From contig NZ_CP107905.1 in the NCBI RefSeq assembly GCF_036014015.1, positions 5,704,001-5,768,000 on the forward strand: a DNA stretch of 64,000 nt. Reading direction: 5' to 3'. Position numbers and translations under genes: made by a program. The DNA is from Streptomyces sp. NBC_00457. GTDB taxonomy: Bacteria > Actinomycetota > Actinomycetes > Streptomycetales > Streptomycetaceae. Positions within the stretch are counted from its first letter, which is position 1; each line of letters begins with the position of its first letter. Shown in pieces: positions 33,448 through 41,664 of this stretch. The notes beneath the pieces were generated by a model that was not told the origin of the DNA, did no database searches, and worked only from the letters and a program-made list of their open reading frames with translations.

Positions 33448-34947
33448 ATGGCGTCGCAGCAGATTCGCCGCTGGGAGTCGGGCGCGCTGGCGCACGCGGT
33501 GACGGACCCCTTCGGCCAGGGCCCCGTCCCCTGGCTGCGCGGCAGCGAGACCTACTTCGACGACACCGGCCAGGTCGTCCCCTGGTACGTCGATCCCAGC
33601 CCCGCGCAGTCGACCGGCGAGAACCCCCGCGTCCCAGCCCCCCGATCCTCCACCGGCGGCGGCCCGCGCGCCGCCGACGACGTCAAGCGCCAGATCAAGG
33701 GCTTCGCCTCCACCGGCGCGGCCGCCCCCGGCGAGGCCATCGACTTCCATATCACCGTCGACCCGCCCCAGGAATTCAGCGTCGACGTCTACCGCATCGG
33801 CCACTACGGCGGCGACGGCGCAGCCAAGATCACCACCAGCCCCCGCCTGTCCGGCATCGTCCAGCCACCCCCGCTCACCGCCGACCGGACCGTCTCCTGT
33901 CACCACTGGTGGCTGTCCTGGCGGCTGCAGATCCCCTCCTACTGGAGCATCGGCGCCTACGTCGCCGTCCTCACCACCGCCGACGGCTACCGCTCCCACG
34001 TGCCGTTCACCGTCCGCGACAACCACCCAGCTGACCTGCTGCTCCTCCTGCCCGACATCACCTGGCAGGCCTACAACCTCTACCCGGAGGACGGCCGCAC
34101 CGGCGCCAGCCTCTACCACGCCTGGGACGAGCAGGGCCGGCTGCTGGGCGAGGCCGACGCCGCGACCACGGTCTCCTTCGACCGCCCGTACGCCGGCGCG
34201 GGCCTCCCCCTCCACGTAGGCCACGCCTACGACTTCATCCGCTGGGCCGAGCGCTACGGCTACGACCTGGCCTACGCCAACGCCGGCGACCTGCACGCCG
34301 GCCTCGTCGACCCCGCCCGCTACCGGGGCCTGGTCTTCCCCGGCCACGACGAGTACTGGTCGCCGGCCATGCGCCGCACCACGGAACTGGCCCGCGAGCA
34401 CGGCACCTCCCTGGTCTTCCTCTCCGCCAACACCATGTACTGGCAAGTGGAGTTGGGCCCGTCCCCGTCCGGCGTCCCCGACCGCCTGCTCACCTGCCGG
34501 AAACGGAAAGGACCGGGCAGGCCGGTCCTCTGGCGCGAGATCGACCGCCCCGAGCAGCAACTCGTCGGCATCCAGTACGCGGGCCGCGTCCCCGAGCCGC
34601 ACCCCCTGATCGTCCGCAACGCCGAGCACTGGCTGTGGGAGGCGACCGGCGCGCACGAGGGCGACGAGATCGACGGCCTGGTCGCGGGCGAGGCCGACCG
34701 CTACTTCCCGCGCACCCCGCTCCCCGAGCACGAGAACCGCATCCTGCTCGCCCACTCCCCGTACAGCGACAGTGACGGCGCCTTACGCCACCAGGAGACC
34801 TCCCTCTACCGCGCCCCTTCGGGCTCCCTGGTCTTCGCGTCCGGAACGTTCGCCTGGTCCCCGGCTCTCGACCGCCCCGGCCACGTGGACCCCCGTATCC
34901 AGCGGGCCACGGCCAACCTCCTGGACCGCATCTGCAAACGTGACTGA
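33448..34947 (+). CDS. N,N-dimethylformamidase-beta-like protein
   Basis: A 499-residue protein whose fold signature is that of the large-subunit C-terminal domain of N,N-dimethylformamidase: FSVDVYRIGHYGGDGA and DITWQAYNLY in the beta-rich first half, then YANAGDLHAG, LVFPGHDEYWSPAMRR (near 300) and LSANTMYWQVEL. No signal peptide is visible. Activity on dimethylformamide should not be assumed, since this family is common in Streptomyces without the small subunit; none is encoded nearby. ATG 33448 follows AGGGAGGGGAG. Confidence 0.8.
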   Translation: MASQQIRRWESGALAHAVTDPFGQGPVPWLRGSETYFDDTGQVVPWYVDPSPAQSTGENPRVPAPRSSTGGGPRAADDVKRQIKGFASTGAAAPGEAIDFHITVDPPQEFSVDVYRIGHYGGDGAAKITTSPRLSGIVQPPPLTADRTVSCHHWWLSWRLQIPSYWSIGAYVAVLTTADGYRSHVPFTVRDNHPADLLLLLPDITWQAYNLYPEDGRTGASLYHAWDEQGRLLGEADAATTVSFDRPYAGAGLPLHVGHAYDFIRWAERYGYDLAYANAGDLHAGLVDPARYRGLVFPGHDEYWSPAMRRTTELAREHGTSLVFLSANTMYWQVELGPSPSGVPDRLLTCRKRKGPGRPVLWREIDRPEQQLVGIQYAGRVPEPHPLIVRNAEHWLWEATGAHEGDEIDGLVAGEADRYFPRTPLPEHENRILLAHSPYSDSDGALRHQETSLYRAPSGSLVFASGTFAWSPALDRPGHVDPRIQRATANLLDRICKRD

Positions 34948-35018
34948 ACCCCCTTGTCCAAGGTCACTCCCGCATACGGGAGAATCAGCTCACTTGGACA
35001 TCACCACGGGGAGGAACC

Positions 35019-35918
35019 GTGTCCGGATTCGTTGAAAAGCCCGAGCCCCTCCAGGTTCCGGGTCTGGTGCATCTGCACACCGGCAAGGTGCGCGACCTGT
35101 ACCAGAACGACGCGGGCGACCTCGTGATGGTCGCCAGCGACCGCATCTCCGCGTACGACTGGGTGCTGCCGACAGAGATCCCCGACAAGGGCCGTGTCCT
35201 CACCCAGCTCTCCCTGTGGTGGTTCGACCAGGTCGCCGACCTGATCCCCAACCACGTCCTGAGCACCGACCTGCCCGCCGGCGCCCCCGCCGCATGGGAA
35301 GGCCGCACCCTCGTCTGCAAGGCCCTCCAGATGATCCCCGTCGAGAGCGTGGCCCGCGGCTACCTCACCGGCTCGGGCCTCGCCGAGTACAACGAGTCCC
35401 GCACCGTCTGCGGCCTCGCCCTCCCCGAGGGGCTGAGCGACGGCTCGGAGCTCCCCGCCCCGATCTTCACCCCGGCCACCAAGGCGGCCGTCGGCGAGCA
35501 CGACGAGAACGTGTCGTACGAGGAGGTCGCCCGCCAGGTCGGCGCCGACACCGCCGCCCGGCTGCGCCAGGCCACCCTCGCCGTCTACGCCCGCGGCCGC
35601 GCCATCGCCCGTGACCGCGGGATCATCCTGGCGGACACCAAGTTCGAGTTCGGCTTCGACAACGGCGACCTGGTCCTCGCCGACGAGGTCCTCACCCCGG
35701 ACTCCTCCCGCTTCTGGCCGGCCGACCAGTGGCAGCCGGGGCGCCCGCAGCCGTCGTACGACAAGCAGTTCGTGCGTGACTGGCTGACCTCGGCGGAGTC
35801 CGGCTGGGACCGGAAGAGCGAGCAGCCGCCGCCCGCGCTGCCGCAGCACGTGGTGGACGCGACCCGCGCCAAGTACGTGGAGGCGTACGAGCGGCTGACG
35901 GGCACGAGCTGGGCGTGA
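35019..35918 (+). CDS. purC: Phosphoribosylaminoimidazole-succinocarboxamide synthase
   Basis: A 299-residue SAICAR synthetase joining aspartate to CAIR. It shows LVHLHTGKVRDLYQ, DRISAYDWVLP, VCKALQMIPVESVARGYLTG, FTPATKA and the signature LADTKFEFGFD followed by LADEVLTPDSSRFWP. GTG 35019 is preceded by GGGGAGG. A terminator hairpin follows at 35926. Confidence 0.97.
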   Translation: MSGFVEKPEPLQVPGLVHLHTGKVRDLYQNDAGDLVMVASDRISAYDWVLPTEIPDKGRVLTQLSLWWFDQVADLIPNHVLSTDLPAGAPAAWEGRTLVCKALQMIPVESVARGYLTGSGLAEYNESRTVCGLALPEGLSDGSELPAPIFTPATKAAVGEHDENVSYEEVARQVGADTAARLRQATLAVYARGRAIARDRGIILADTKFEFGFDNGDLVLADEVLTPDSSRFWPADQWQPGRPQPSYDKQFVRDWLTSAESGWDRKSEQPPPALPQHVVDATRAKYVEAYERLTGTSWA

Positions 35919-35925
35919 ACGCGGA

Positions 35926-35956
35926 AGACCCCGGTCGGAGGAACCGACCGGGGTCT
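35926..35956. terminator. Bidirectional terminator between purC and tRNA-Gly
   Basis: A 13-bp perfect stem (35926-35938 with 35944-35956, five-base loop) lies 8 bases after the purC stop and 8 bases beyond the tRNA-Gly 3' end, so it can serve both convergent units. Confidence 0.85.
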
Positions 35957-35963
35957 CACACAG

Positions 35964-36036
35964 AGCGGACGACGAGGCTCGAACTCGCGACCTCAACCTT
36001 GGCAAGGTTGCGCTCTACCAACTGAGCTACGTCCGC
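35964..36036 (-). tRNA. tRNA-Gly(GCC)
   Basis: On the minus strand: acceptor GCGGACG/CGTCCGC, D-arm AGCTCAGTTGGTAGAGC, anticodon loop TTGCCAA with anticodon GCC, T-loop TTCGAGC, discriminator T. No encoded CCA. It is identical to the tRNA at 39765-39837. Confidence 0.95.
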
Positions 36037-36059
36037 ACTGCGCCGTGGCGCGAGAGCAA

Positions 36060-36668
36060 CTATACCCAACCTCGCTCACGTGCGAGCCGTACCGCTGCAT
36101 GCCGGTTCTCCGCCCCGAGCTTGGAGACGGCCGACGACAGATAGTTCCGTACGGTCCCCTGCGACAGCGCCGCCCGCTCCGCGATCTCCGATACGGGCGC
36201 CCCGTCGGCGGCGAGTTCCAGCACCTCGGCCTCGCGCGCGGTCAGCGGCGAGTCCCCGGCGGAGATCGCGTCGGCGGCCAACTCCGGGTCGACGTAACGG
36301 TTCCCGGCGTGCACGGTCCGGATGACCTCCGCGAGCCGCCGCGCGCTCACCGTCTTCGGCACGAACCCCCGCACACCGGCCGCGAGCGCCCGCTTCAGAT
36401 GCCCCGGCCGGCCATGACTGGTCACGATCAGCACCTGGCACTGAGGCAGTTCGGTCCGTAGCGATGTGGCGACCTTCACACCGTCGGCGCCAGGCATCTG
36501 AAGATCGAGCACGGCGACGTCCGGCGCATGCGCCCGGGCCATCGCCAGCGCCTCCGGTCCCGTGGCCGCCTCGGCGACGATCAGGAGATCGTCCTCCAGC
36601 GCGAGCAGCGCGGCGAGCGCACCCCGGATGAGGTGCTCGTCGTCGGCGAGCAGCAGCCGGACGGTCAT
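36060..36668 (-). CDS. NarL/LuxR-type response regulator
   Basis: A 202-residue DNA-binding response regulator. The receiver domain has the acidic pair in LLLADDEHLIR, the phosphorylation site Asp in VAVLDLQMPG (near 53) and K in FVPKTVSA. The LuxR helix-turn-helix is at 140-195 (LTAREAEVLELAADG; LSQGTVRNYLSSAVSKLG). Its start overlaps the stop of the histidine kinase gene upstream (ATGA), so they are a pair. With the ABC exporter genes further upstream the set resembles DesKR-ABC-like modules. Confidence 0.95.
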   Translation of the reverse strand: MTVRLLLADDEHLIRGALAALLALEDDLLIVAEAATGPEALAMARAHAPDVAVLDLQMPGADGVKVATSLRTELPQCQVLIVTSHGRPGHLKRALAAGVRGFVPKTVSARRLAEVIRTVHAGNRYVDPELAADAISAGDSPLTAREAEVLELAADGAPVSEIAERAALSQGTVRNYLSSAVSKLGAENRHAAVRLARERGWV

Positions 36669-37888
36669 GAAGCGACCTCACTGACCACGGCCGCAGTCAC
36701 CGGCACCTCGGCCACCAACCGGAACACGCCCTGCCGCACCGGTCCCGCCTCCAGCGTCCCGGCCACCGCCGCCAGCCGCTCCCGCAGCCCCGCCAGCCCC
36801 GAACCACCGGTGCCGGACGCCGTACGGGCCCCGTCGTTCTCCACGGTCAGTACCACCCGCCCCTCCCTCCTCCGCACGGACACCTCACAGCGCCGTGCGT
36901 CCCCGTGCCGCAGCACATTCGTCGTCGCCTCACGCACCACCCACCCGAGCGCCGACTGCACATCGACCGGCAGCCCCTCGGTCGAGCCGGACACCTCGCA
37001 GTCGATCCCGGCCGCGGTCAACACCCCCCGCGCACCGGCGAGTTCGACCGACAGGTCGGCCTCCCGATACCCCCGTACGACATCCCGCACCTCCCGCTGC
37101 GTCTCATGCGCGATCCGCTGCACCTCGATCATCTGATCCACGGCCTCCGGCCGCCCGCGCCGCGACAGCTGCACCGCCAGCTCGCTCTTCAACGCGATCA
37201 CCGCGAGATTCCGCCCCATCACGTCATGCAGATCCCGCCCGAAGCGGAGCCGCTCCTCGGCGACGGCGAGCCGGGCGCGGGTCTCCCGGGCATCGCCGAG
37301 TGCGTAGACGGCGTTGAGCAGCCAGACGGAGAAGACGGACGCGAAGGACATGAAGCCGGACCCGGCCAGGACCGCGACGGCCGTGGCCAGCGCGGCGCCC
37401 GCGGGGGCACCCAGCAGGAGCGCCACAAGACCGGCGCCCGCGGTGAAACCCGCCACCAGCATCAGCACCCGCCGCCGGCCGCGGATGCCGAGCGCCATGA
37501 TGCCGACACCGAAGATCACCACCGTGGCGAAGAGGCCGCCGGCCGCGGAGTCGGCGTCGGAGTCGCCCGGGCTGCGATCGGCGAGGAGCAGCGCGCCGGC
37601 CGCGATCAAAGCCGTGACCACCCCCAGCGCCCACATCAGCCGCAGGGGTTGCGGGCGGCGCTCGCGCGTCCAGTCGAGTGCCCGGGCGACGGTGACCGTG
37701 CAGAGCAGGGCGTGCGCGCACACCGCCGCGAACAGCAACCCCGCCAGCTGGAGCCCCGCGTTGCCGAAGACGGCCAGCCCGACGGTCGCGACCTCGACCA
37801 TCGGGAGGCTGTGGTAGGACCACCGCGTATACGTCTCCACCTTCGCCGGCGTGCTCTTCCCCCGCCACCAGCCCTCCGGCCCCCGCAT
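36665..37888 (-). CDS. DesK-like sensor histidine kinase
   Basis: A 407-residue membrane sensor with about five to six hydrophobic segments in the first 200 residues. A HisKA_3 domain follows with the phosphoacceptor in FGRDLHDVMGRNLAVIALK (near 215), and a compact HATPase domain (ALGWVVREATTNVLRHGDA; GGSGLAGLRERLAAV). I prefer ATG 37888 because GGGAG lies 7 bases upstream. The lack of a large extracytoplasmic domain implies that it senses the membrane or the neighbouring ABC transporter. Confidence 0.92.
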   Translation of the reverse strand: MRGPEGWWRGKSTPAKVETYTRWSYHSLPMVEVATVGLAVFGNAGLQLAGLLFAAVCAHALLCTVTVARALDWTRERRPQPLRLMWALGVVTALIAAGALLLADRSPGDSDADSAAGGLFATVVIFGVGIMALGIRGRRRVLMLVAGFTAGAGLVALLLGAPAGAALATAVAVLAGSGFMSFASVFSVWLLNAVYALGDARETRARLAVAEERLRFGRDLHDVMGRNLAVIALKSELAVQLSRRGRPEAVDQMIEVQRIAHETQREVRDVVRGYREADLSVELAGARGVLTAAGIDCEVSGSTEGLPVDVQSALGWVVREATTNVLRHGDARRCEVSVRRREGRVVLTVENDGARTASGTGGSGLAGLRERLAAVAGTLEAGPVRQGVFRLVAEVPVTAAVVSEVAS

Positions 37889-37905
37889 ACCCACGCTCCC
37901 GTCCG

Positions 37906-38679
37906 TCAGTGCCGCGGCTCCCACCGGAACCACCGCCGTACAGCAAACACCGCGACCAGGGTCCAGGCCAGCGCGAGCGTCATGGAGCTGAGCGCCTCGC
38001 TCGCCGAGAGGTCCCCGCTCCAGCCGCCCTGCACCAGCTTCATCACCGGCGACAGCGGCAGCAGCTCCAGGACGGAGGCCAGCCGGTCGGGCAGCATTTC
38101 CAGCGGAATGGCGATGCCGGAGCCGAGCATCGAGATGAACAGCAGGGGCAGCGTGGTGACCTGCGCGCTCTCCACGGTCCGCGAGTAGCTGGCGGTGACG
38201 GCCGCGAGCGCCACACACATCACCACGCCCAACAGCACGCCCAGGACGGCGAGATACACGGCCTTGGGCGCCGGGATGTCGAGCAGAGCCGTGCAGCCGG
38301 CCGCCAGCAGCAGGCACTGCGCCAGCCCGATCACCGCGGCCGGCGTCGCGGCACCCGCCAGGATCTCCGTGTCCCGCAGCTCCCCCGTGCGCAGCCGCTT
38401 GAGGACGAGTTCCTCACGCCGCGCGGTGAAGACGCCGACCAGCGCCGAGTACACGGCGAACAGCAGCGAGAAACCGATCGCGGCGTTCAGCATCACCAGC
38501 CCGACGGTGAGCCCGACGTCCTCGAGCTCCGACTCCGGAAACGCCGACCGCACACTGATCGGTATCACCAGCGGTACGAACAGCGCCGAGACGAGCGTGG
38601 CCTTGCTGCGCCCGAGCAGCGTCAGCTCGGCGCGGGCGAGGGCGGCCATGCGCCCCGCGGGAGTGGTCACGGTACTCAC
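37906..38679 (-). CDS. ABC-2 type transporter permease
   Basis: A 257-residue permease with six hydrophobic segments, an N-terminal amphipathic helix (MAALARAELTLLGRSKATL) and the usual ABC-2 layout. GTG 38679 overlaps the stop of the ATPase gene (GTGTGA). It forms one operon with the ATPase, the histidine kinase and the response regulator. The substrate could be a lipid, peptide or drug. Confidence 0.9.
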   Translation of the reverse strand: MSTVTTPAGRMAALARAELTLLGRSKATLVSALFVPLVIPISVRSAFPESELEDVGLTVGLVMLNAAIGFSLLFAVYSALVGVFTARREELVLKRLRTGELRDTEILAGAATPAAVIGLAQCLLLAAGCTALLDIPAPKAVYLAVLGVLLGVVMCVALAAVTASYSRTVESAQVTTLPLLFISMLGSGIAIPLEMLPDRLASVLELLPLSPVMKLVQGGWSGDLSASEALSSMTLALAWTLVAVFAVRRWFRWEPRH

Positions 38680-39635
38680 ACGTACTCCTTCTGGGCGGCG
38701 GGTGCGTCGTGCGCCTTCCGGGCGATCCCCAGAAACGCCTCTTCCAGCGAGGCCGGGCGCACATCGAGGCGGTGCAGCTCGACTCCGGCCTGCGCGGCCC
38801 ACATCAGCACTCCGGTGGCGGTCCGCTGCAGCTCCTGGGTCCGCAGCCGTACGACGCGTCCGTCCACCTCGTGCCCGCTCACCCCCAGCTCACCGAGCGG
38901 CGGCAGGTCTCCGACGAAGTACCCCAGGGGCAGCTCGAAGGAGATCCGGGACGGCTGGGACGCCGTCACCTCCTCGGGCGTGCCGGCCGCCGCGATCCGC
39001 CCCTCGTGCATGATCGCCAGCCCGTCGGCGAGCTGCTCGGCCTCCTCCAGGTAGTGCGTGGTCAGCAGGACGGTCGTACCGCCCTCGCGCAGCGACCGCA
39101 CCAACTCCCAGGTGTCCCGGCGCCCTTCGGCATCCATCCCGGTCGTCGGCTCGTCCAGGAACAGCACCTCCGGGTCGCCGAGCAGTGCCAGCGCGAGATC
39201 CAGGCGCCGCCGCTCACCCCCGGACAGCTGCTTCACCCGTACGCCGGTCCGCCGCGACAGCCCGACCAGTCCCAGCGCCTCGTCCACCGGCCGCGCCCCG
39301 CTCGTGCAGGCCGCCCACATCCGCGCGGTCTCGGCGACGGTCAGCTCGGACGGAAACCCGCCCTCCTGCAGCATCACCCCGGTGCGCGGTCGTACGACGG
39401 CCCGATCGGCGTACGGGTCGTGGCCCAGCACCCGCACCCGGCCCCCGGCGGGCGCGGCGAGGCCCTCCAGCAGTTCGACGGTCGAGGTCTTGCCGGCTCC
39501 GTTGGTGCCGAGGAGTGCGAAGAGCTCGCCGCGGGCCACGGAGAAGGTGACACCGCGCACGGCCTCGAACCCGCCCCCGTACACACGCCGCAGGTCGGTG
39601 ACCTCGATCACGTGCTCGTGTTCTTTTGAGTCCAT
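38676..39635 (-). CDS. ABC transporter ATP-binding protein
   Basis: A 319-residue DrrA-type ATPase: Walker A LLGTNGAGKTSTVE (near 40), Q-loop MLQEGG, signature LSGGERRRLDLALALLG (near 138), Walker B VLFLDEPTTGMD (near 158) and switch His in LLTTHYLEE. The C-terminal part of about 100 residues is the accessory domain of this subfamily. First gene of the four-gene operon. Confidence 0.95.
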   Translation of the reverse strand: MDSKEHEHVIEVTDLRRVYGGGFEAVRGVTFSVARGELFALLGTNGAGKTSTVELLEGLAAPAGGRVRVLGHDPYADRAVVRPRTGVMLQEGGFPSELTVAETARMWAACTSGARPVDEALGLVGLSRRTGVRVKQLSGGERRRLDLALALLGDPEVLFLDEPTTGMDAEGRRDTWELVRSLREGGTTVLLTTHYLEEAEQLADGLAIMHEGRIAAAGTPEEVTASQPSRISFELPLGYFVGDLPPLGELGVSGHEVDGRVVRLRTQELQRTATGVLMWAAQAGVELHRLDVRPASLEEAFLGIARKAHDAPAAQKEYV

Positions 39636-39725
39636 GCCTTCAGCGTCCCGTCGGACCGGGCCCGGAAGCAGTGCACGCTGTCATCACTCGGCATGACAAA
39701 TGTCAGGCGAGCGCTCGAGGATGCG

Positions 39726-39753
39726 AAAAAACCCCGGTCGGATCGACCGGGGT
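39726..39753 (-). terminator. Intrinsic terminator after the tRNA-Gly pair
   Basis: Stem 39731-39740 with 39744-39753 and a three-base loop; on the minus strand it is followed by six U. It resembles the hairpin at 35926-35956, so the tRNA-Gly plus terminator has been duplicated as a unit. Confidence 0.85.
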
Positions 39754-39764
39754 CTTCGAAAGAG

Positions 39765-39837
39765 AGCGGACGACGAGGCTCGAACTCGCGACCTCAACCT
39801 TGGCAAGGTTGCGCTCTACCAACTGAGCTACGTCCGC
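39765..39837 (-). tRNA. tRNA-Gly(GCC), second copy
   Basis: Identical in all 73 bases to 35964-36036. It is followed upstream on the same strand by tRNA-Gly(TCC), with which it is probably co-transcribed. Confidence 0.95.
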
Positions 39838-39917
39838 ATTGCATCCGACCGGCTCTCACCGATCGGCGCGAGCACCAGCCTACCTGATCCACAACTGTGG
39901 TCCGGACGGCGGTGCGG

Positions 39918-39989
39918 AGCGGGTGACAGGAATTGCACACTGCGCCTTCCCCCTGGAAGGGGGATGTTCTACTACTGAACTACACCCGC
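39918..39989 (-). tRNA. tRNA-Gly(TCC)
   Basis: On the minus strand: acceptor GCGGGTG/CACCCGC, a five-C anticodon stem with loop CTTCCAG and anticodon TCC, T-arm with CAATTCC, discriminator T. First gene of a two-tRNA unit. Confidence 0.92.
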
Positions 39990-40126
39990 ATGTACTCCGT
40001 GAGCTGGACCTTTTCGGCCCTGCCCGGCGGCGTGCTCCAGACTCTAACTGATCTGGAGGGGTGCAGCGCAAGTCGGTTGCCCTCAGGGCCCGCTGGCGCA
40101 TCCTGAGGACAACGGCGGTCGGCACC

Positions 40127-40444
40127 TCACTGGGCGGCGGCGAACGCCTCGTAGACCTTCTTGGGGATCCGGCCGCGCGCCGGCACCTCCATCTTGTGGG
40201 CCTGGGCCCAGGCCCGGACTGCTGCCGGGTCGGGGGCGACCTCGGTCTGCCGGTACGCCTTGCCGGACCGCGACCGCTTCCGGCCGGCCTCCACGTACGG
40301 CGCGAGCGCCTTACGCAGTTTCTTGGCATTGGCTTGATTCAGGTCGATCTCGTACGACTTGCCGTCGAGTCCGAAAGCGATCGTCTCCGCCGCTTCTGAA
40401 CCGTCGATGTCGTCAAAGAGGGTGACCACGACCTTCTGCGCCAC
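40127..40444 (-). CDS. lsr2: Lsr2 nucleoid-associated protein
   Basis: A 105-residue H-NS-like xenogeneic silencer. The N-terminal dimerisation part is beta-rich (VVVTLFDDIDGSEAAETIAFGLDG), the linker is basic, and the C-terminal DNA-binding domain contains VRAWAQAHKMEVPARGRIPK, with the RGR AT-hook-like loop that reads AT-rich minor grooves. GTG 40444 gives the family N-terminus, with AAGGGA upstream. It would be expected to bind AT-rich islands such as the operator patches in the arsenic region. Confidence 0.95.
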   Translation of the reverse strand: MAQKVVVTLFDDIDGSEAAETIAFGLDGKSYEIDLNQANAKKLRKALAPYVEAGRKRSRSGKAYRQTEVAPDPAAVRAWAQAHKMEVPARGRIPKKVYEAFAAAQ

Positions 40445-40723
40445 GAATATCGGTCCCTTCATGCGGCACTTTGCCAATTCATTTGTACAGTGCCCGGCAA
40501 TGCATTGTGAAGACCGACTAAATCTGTCCGCGTGTCCGAGCGCAATGGGTATCCGGGTGTCGATCGGGGATCTTTCCCGGAAATTTTCGTGAAGGCGGCT
40601 TCCGATGCCGGATCGTGACAGCGGTCACGTAGGAACCTACAAGTCGACGCGCGTAGAAATTTCGTGCGGGTAGTCTGAAGGCACTGTAGGAACCTGCTCA
40701 GCACCACAACACCGGGAGTGCCA

Positions 40724-40987
40724 GTGGCACGCGTCGTAGTCGACGTCATGCTCAAGCCGGAGATCCTCGACCCCCAGGGCCAGGCGGTGCAGCGCGCACT
40801 GCCGCGACTGGGTTTCGAAGGCATCTCGGACGTACGTCAGGGAAAGCGATTCGAACTGGAAGTTGACGGGCCGGTCGACGATGCCGCGCTCGCCCGCATC
40901 CACGAACTCGCGGAATCCTTCCTCGCCAACACCGTGATCGAGAACTTCACCGTCCGGGTCGAGGAAGTCGCGGAGGCCGTGAAGTGA
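40724..40987 (+). CDS. purS: FGAM synthase subunit PurS
   Basis: An 87-residue subunit of the PurSLQ complex that bridges PurQ and PurL. It contains [20 protein letters not shown] and the [11 protein letters not shown] strand. GTG 40724 is chosen over GTG 40718 because GGGAG is 8 bases upstream and the product begins MARVVVDV as usual. Its stop overlaps the purQ start. Confidence 0.95.
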   Translation: MARVVVDVMLKPEILDPQGQAVQRALPRLGFEGISDVRQGKRFELEVDGPVDDAALARIHELAESFLANTVIENFTVRVEEVAEAVK

Positions 40988-41664
40988 CCGCTCGTATTGG
41001 CGTCGTCACTTTCCCGGGCAGCCTCGACGACCGGGACACCCAGCGCGCGATCCGCCTCGCGGGCGCCGAACCGGTCGCCCTCTGGCACAAGGACAAGGAC
41101 CTCCACCAGGTCGACGCCGTGGTGCTGTGCGGTGGTTTCTCCTACGGCGACTATCTGCGCGCCGGTGCCATCGCGCGCTTCTCGCCGGTGATGGAGCCCC
41201 TCATCGAGCAGGCGAAGGCGGGCCTCCCGGTCCTCGGCATCTGCAACGGCTTCCAGATCCTCACCGAGGCCCACCTGCTCCCGGGCGGGATGCTCGGCAA
41301 CGACCACCTCCACTTCATCTGCCGCGACCAGAAGCTGCGGGTGGAGAACGCGGAGACGGCCTGGACGACCGACTACTCGGCGGGCCAGGAGATCCACATC
41401 CCGCTGAAGAACATGGACGGCCGGTACGTCGCCGACCAGTACACGCTGGACAAGCTGGAGGCCGAGGGCCGCGTCGCCTTCCGGTACCTGGACTTCAACC
41501 CCAACGGCTCGCTCAACGACATCGCCGGCATCAGCAACGAAGCCGGGAACGTCGTAGGCCTGATGCCGCACCCGGAGCACGCCGTGGAGCCGCTCATCGG
41601 CACCGGCCGCACCGACGGCCTCCCCTTCTTCACCTCGATCCTCAAGAAGCTGGTCAACGCATGA
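40984..41664 (+). CDS. purQ: FGAM synthase glutaminase subunit PurQ
   Basis: A 226-residue class I glutamine amidotransferase. The nucleophile is in [10 protein letters not shown] (Cys near 85), and the catalytic His and Glu are in [10 protein letters not shown] (near 195). It supplies ammonia to PurL. The start codon is GTG at 40984 overlapping the purS stop, and its own stop overlaps purL. Confidence 0.97.
   Translation: MTARIGVVTFPGSLDDRDTQRAIRLAGAEPVALWHKDKDLHQVDAVVLCGGFSYGDYLRAGAIARFSPVMEPLIEQAKAGLPVLGICNGFQILTEAHLLPGGMLGNDHLHFICRDQKLRVENAETAWTTDYSAGQEIHIPLKNMDGRYVADQYTLDKLEAEGRVAFRYLDFNPNGSLNDIAGISNEAGNVVGLMPHPEHAVEPLIGTGRTDGLPFFTSILKKLVNA

Noticed and set aside
35964..36036. tRNA-Ala(GGC) instead of tRNA-Gly
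   Set aside because: GGC is what the + strand shows; on the coding (minus) strand the loop is TTGCCAA, anticodon GCC, and the acceptor lacks the G3:U70 pair of tRNA-Ala.
37906..38317. Long upstream extension of the histidine kinase frame into the ABC permease
   Set aside because: The extension is the out-of-frame reading of the permease gene; ATG 37888 with its own ribosome site explains the kinase start.
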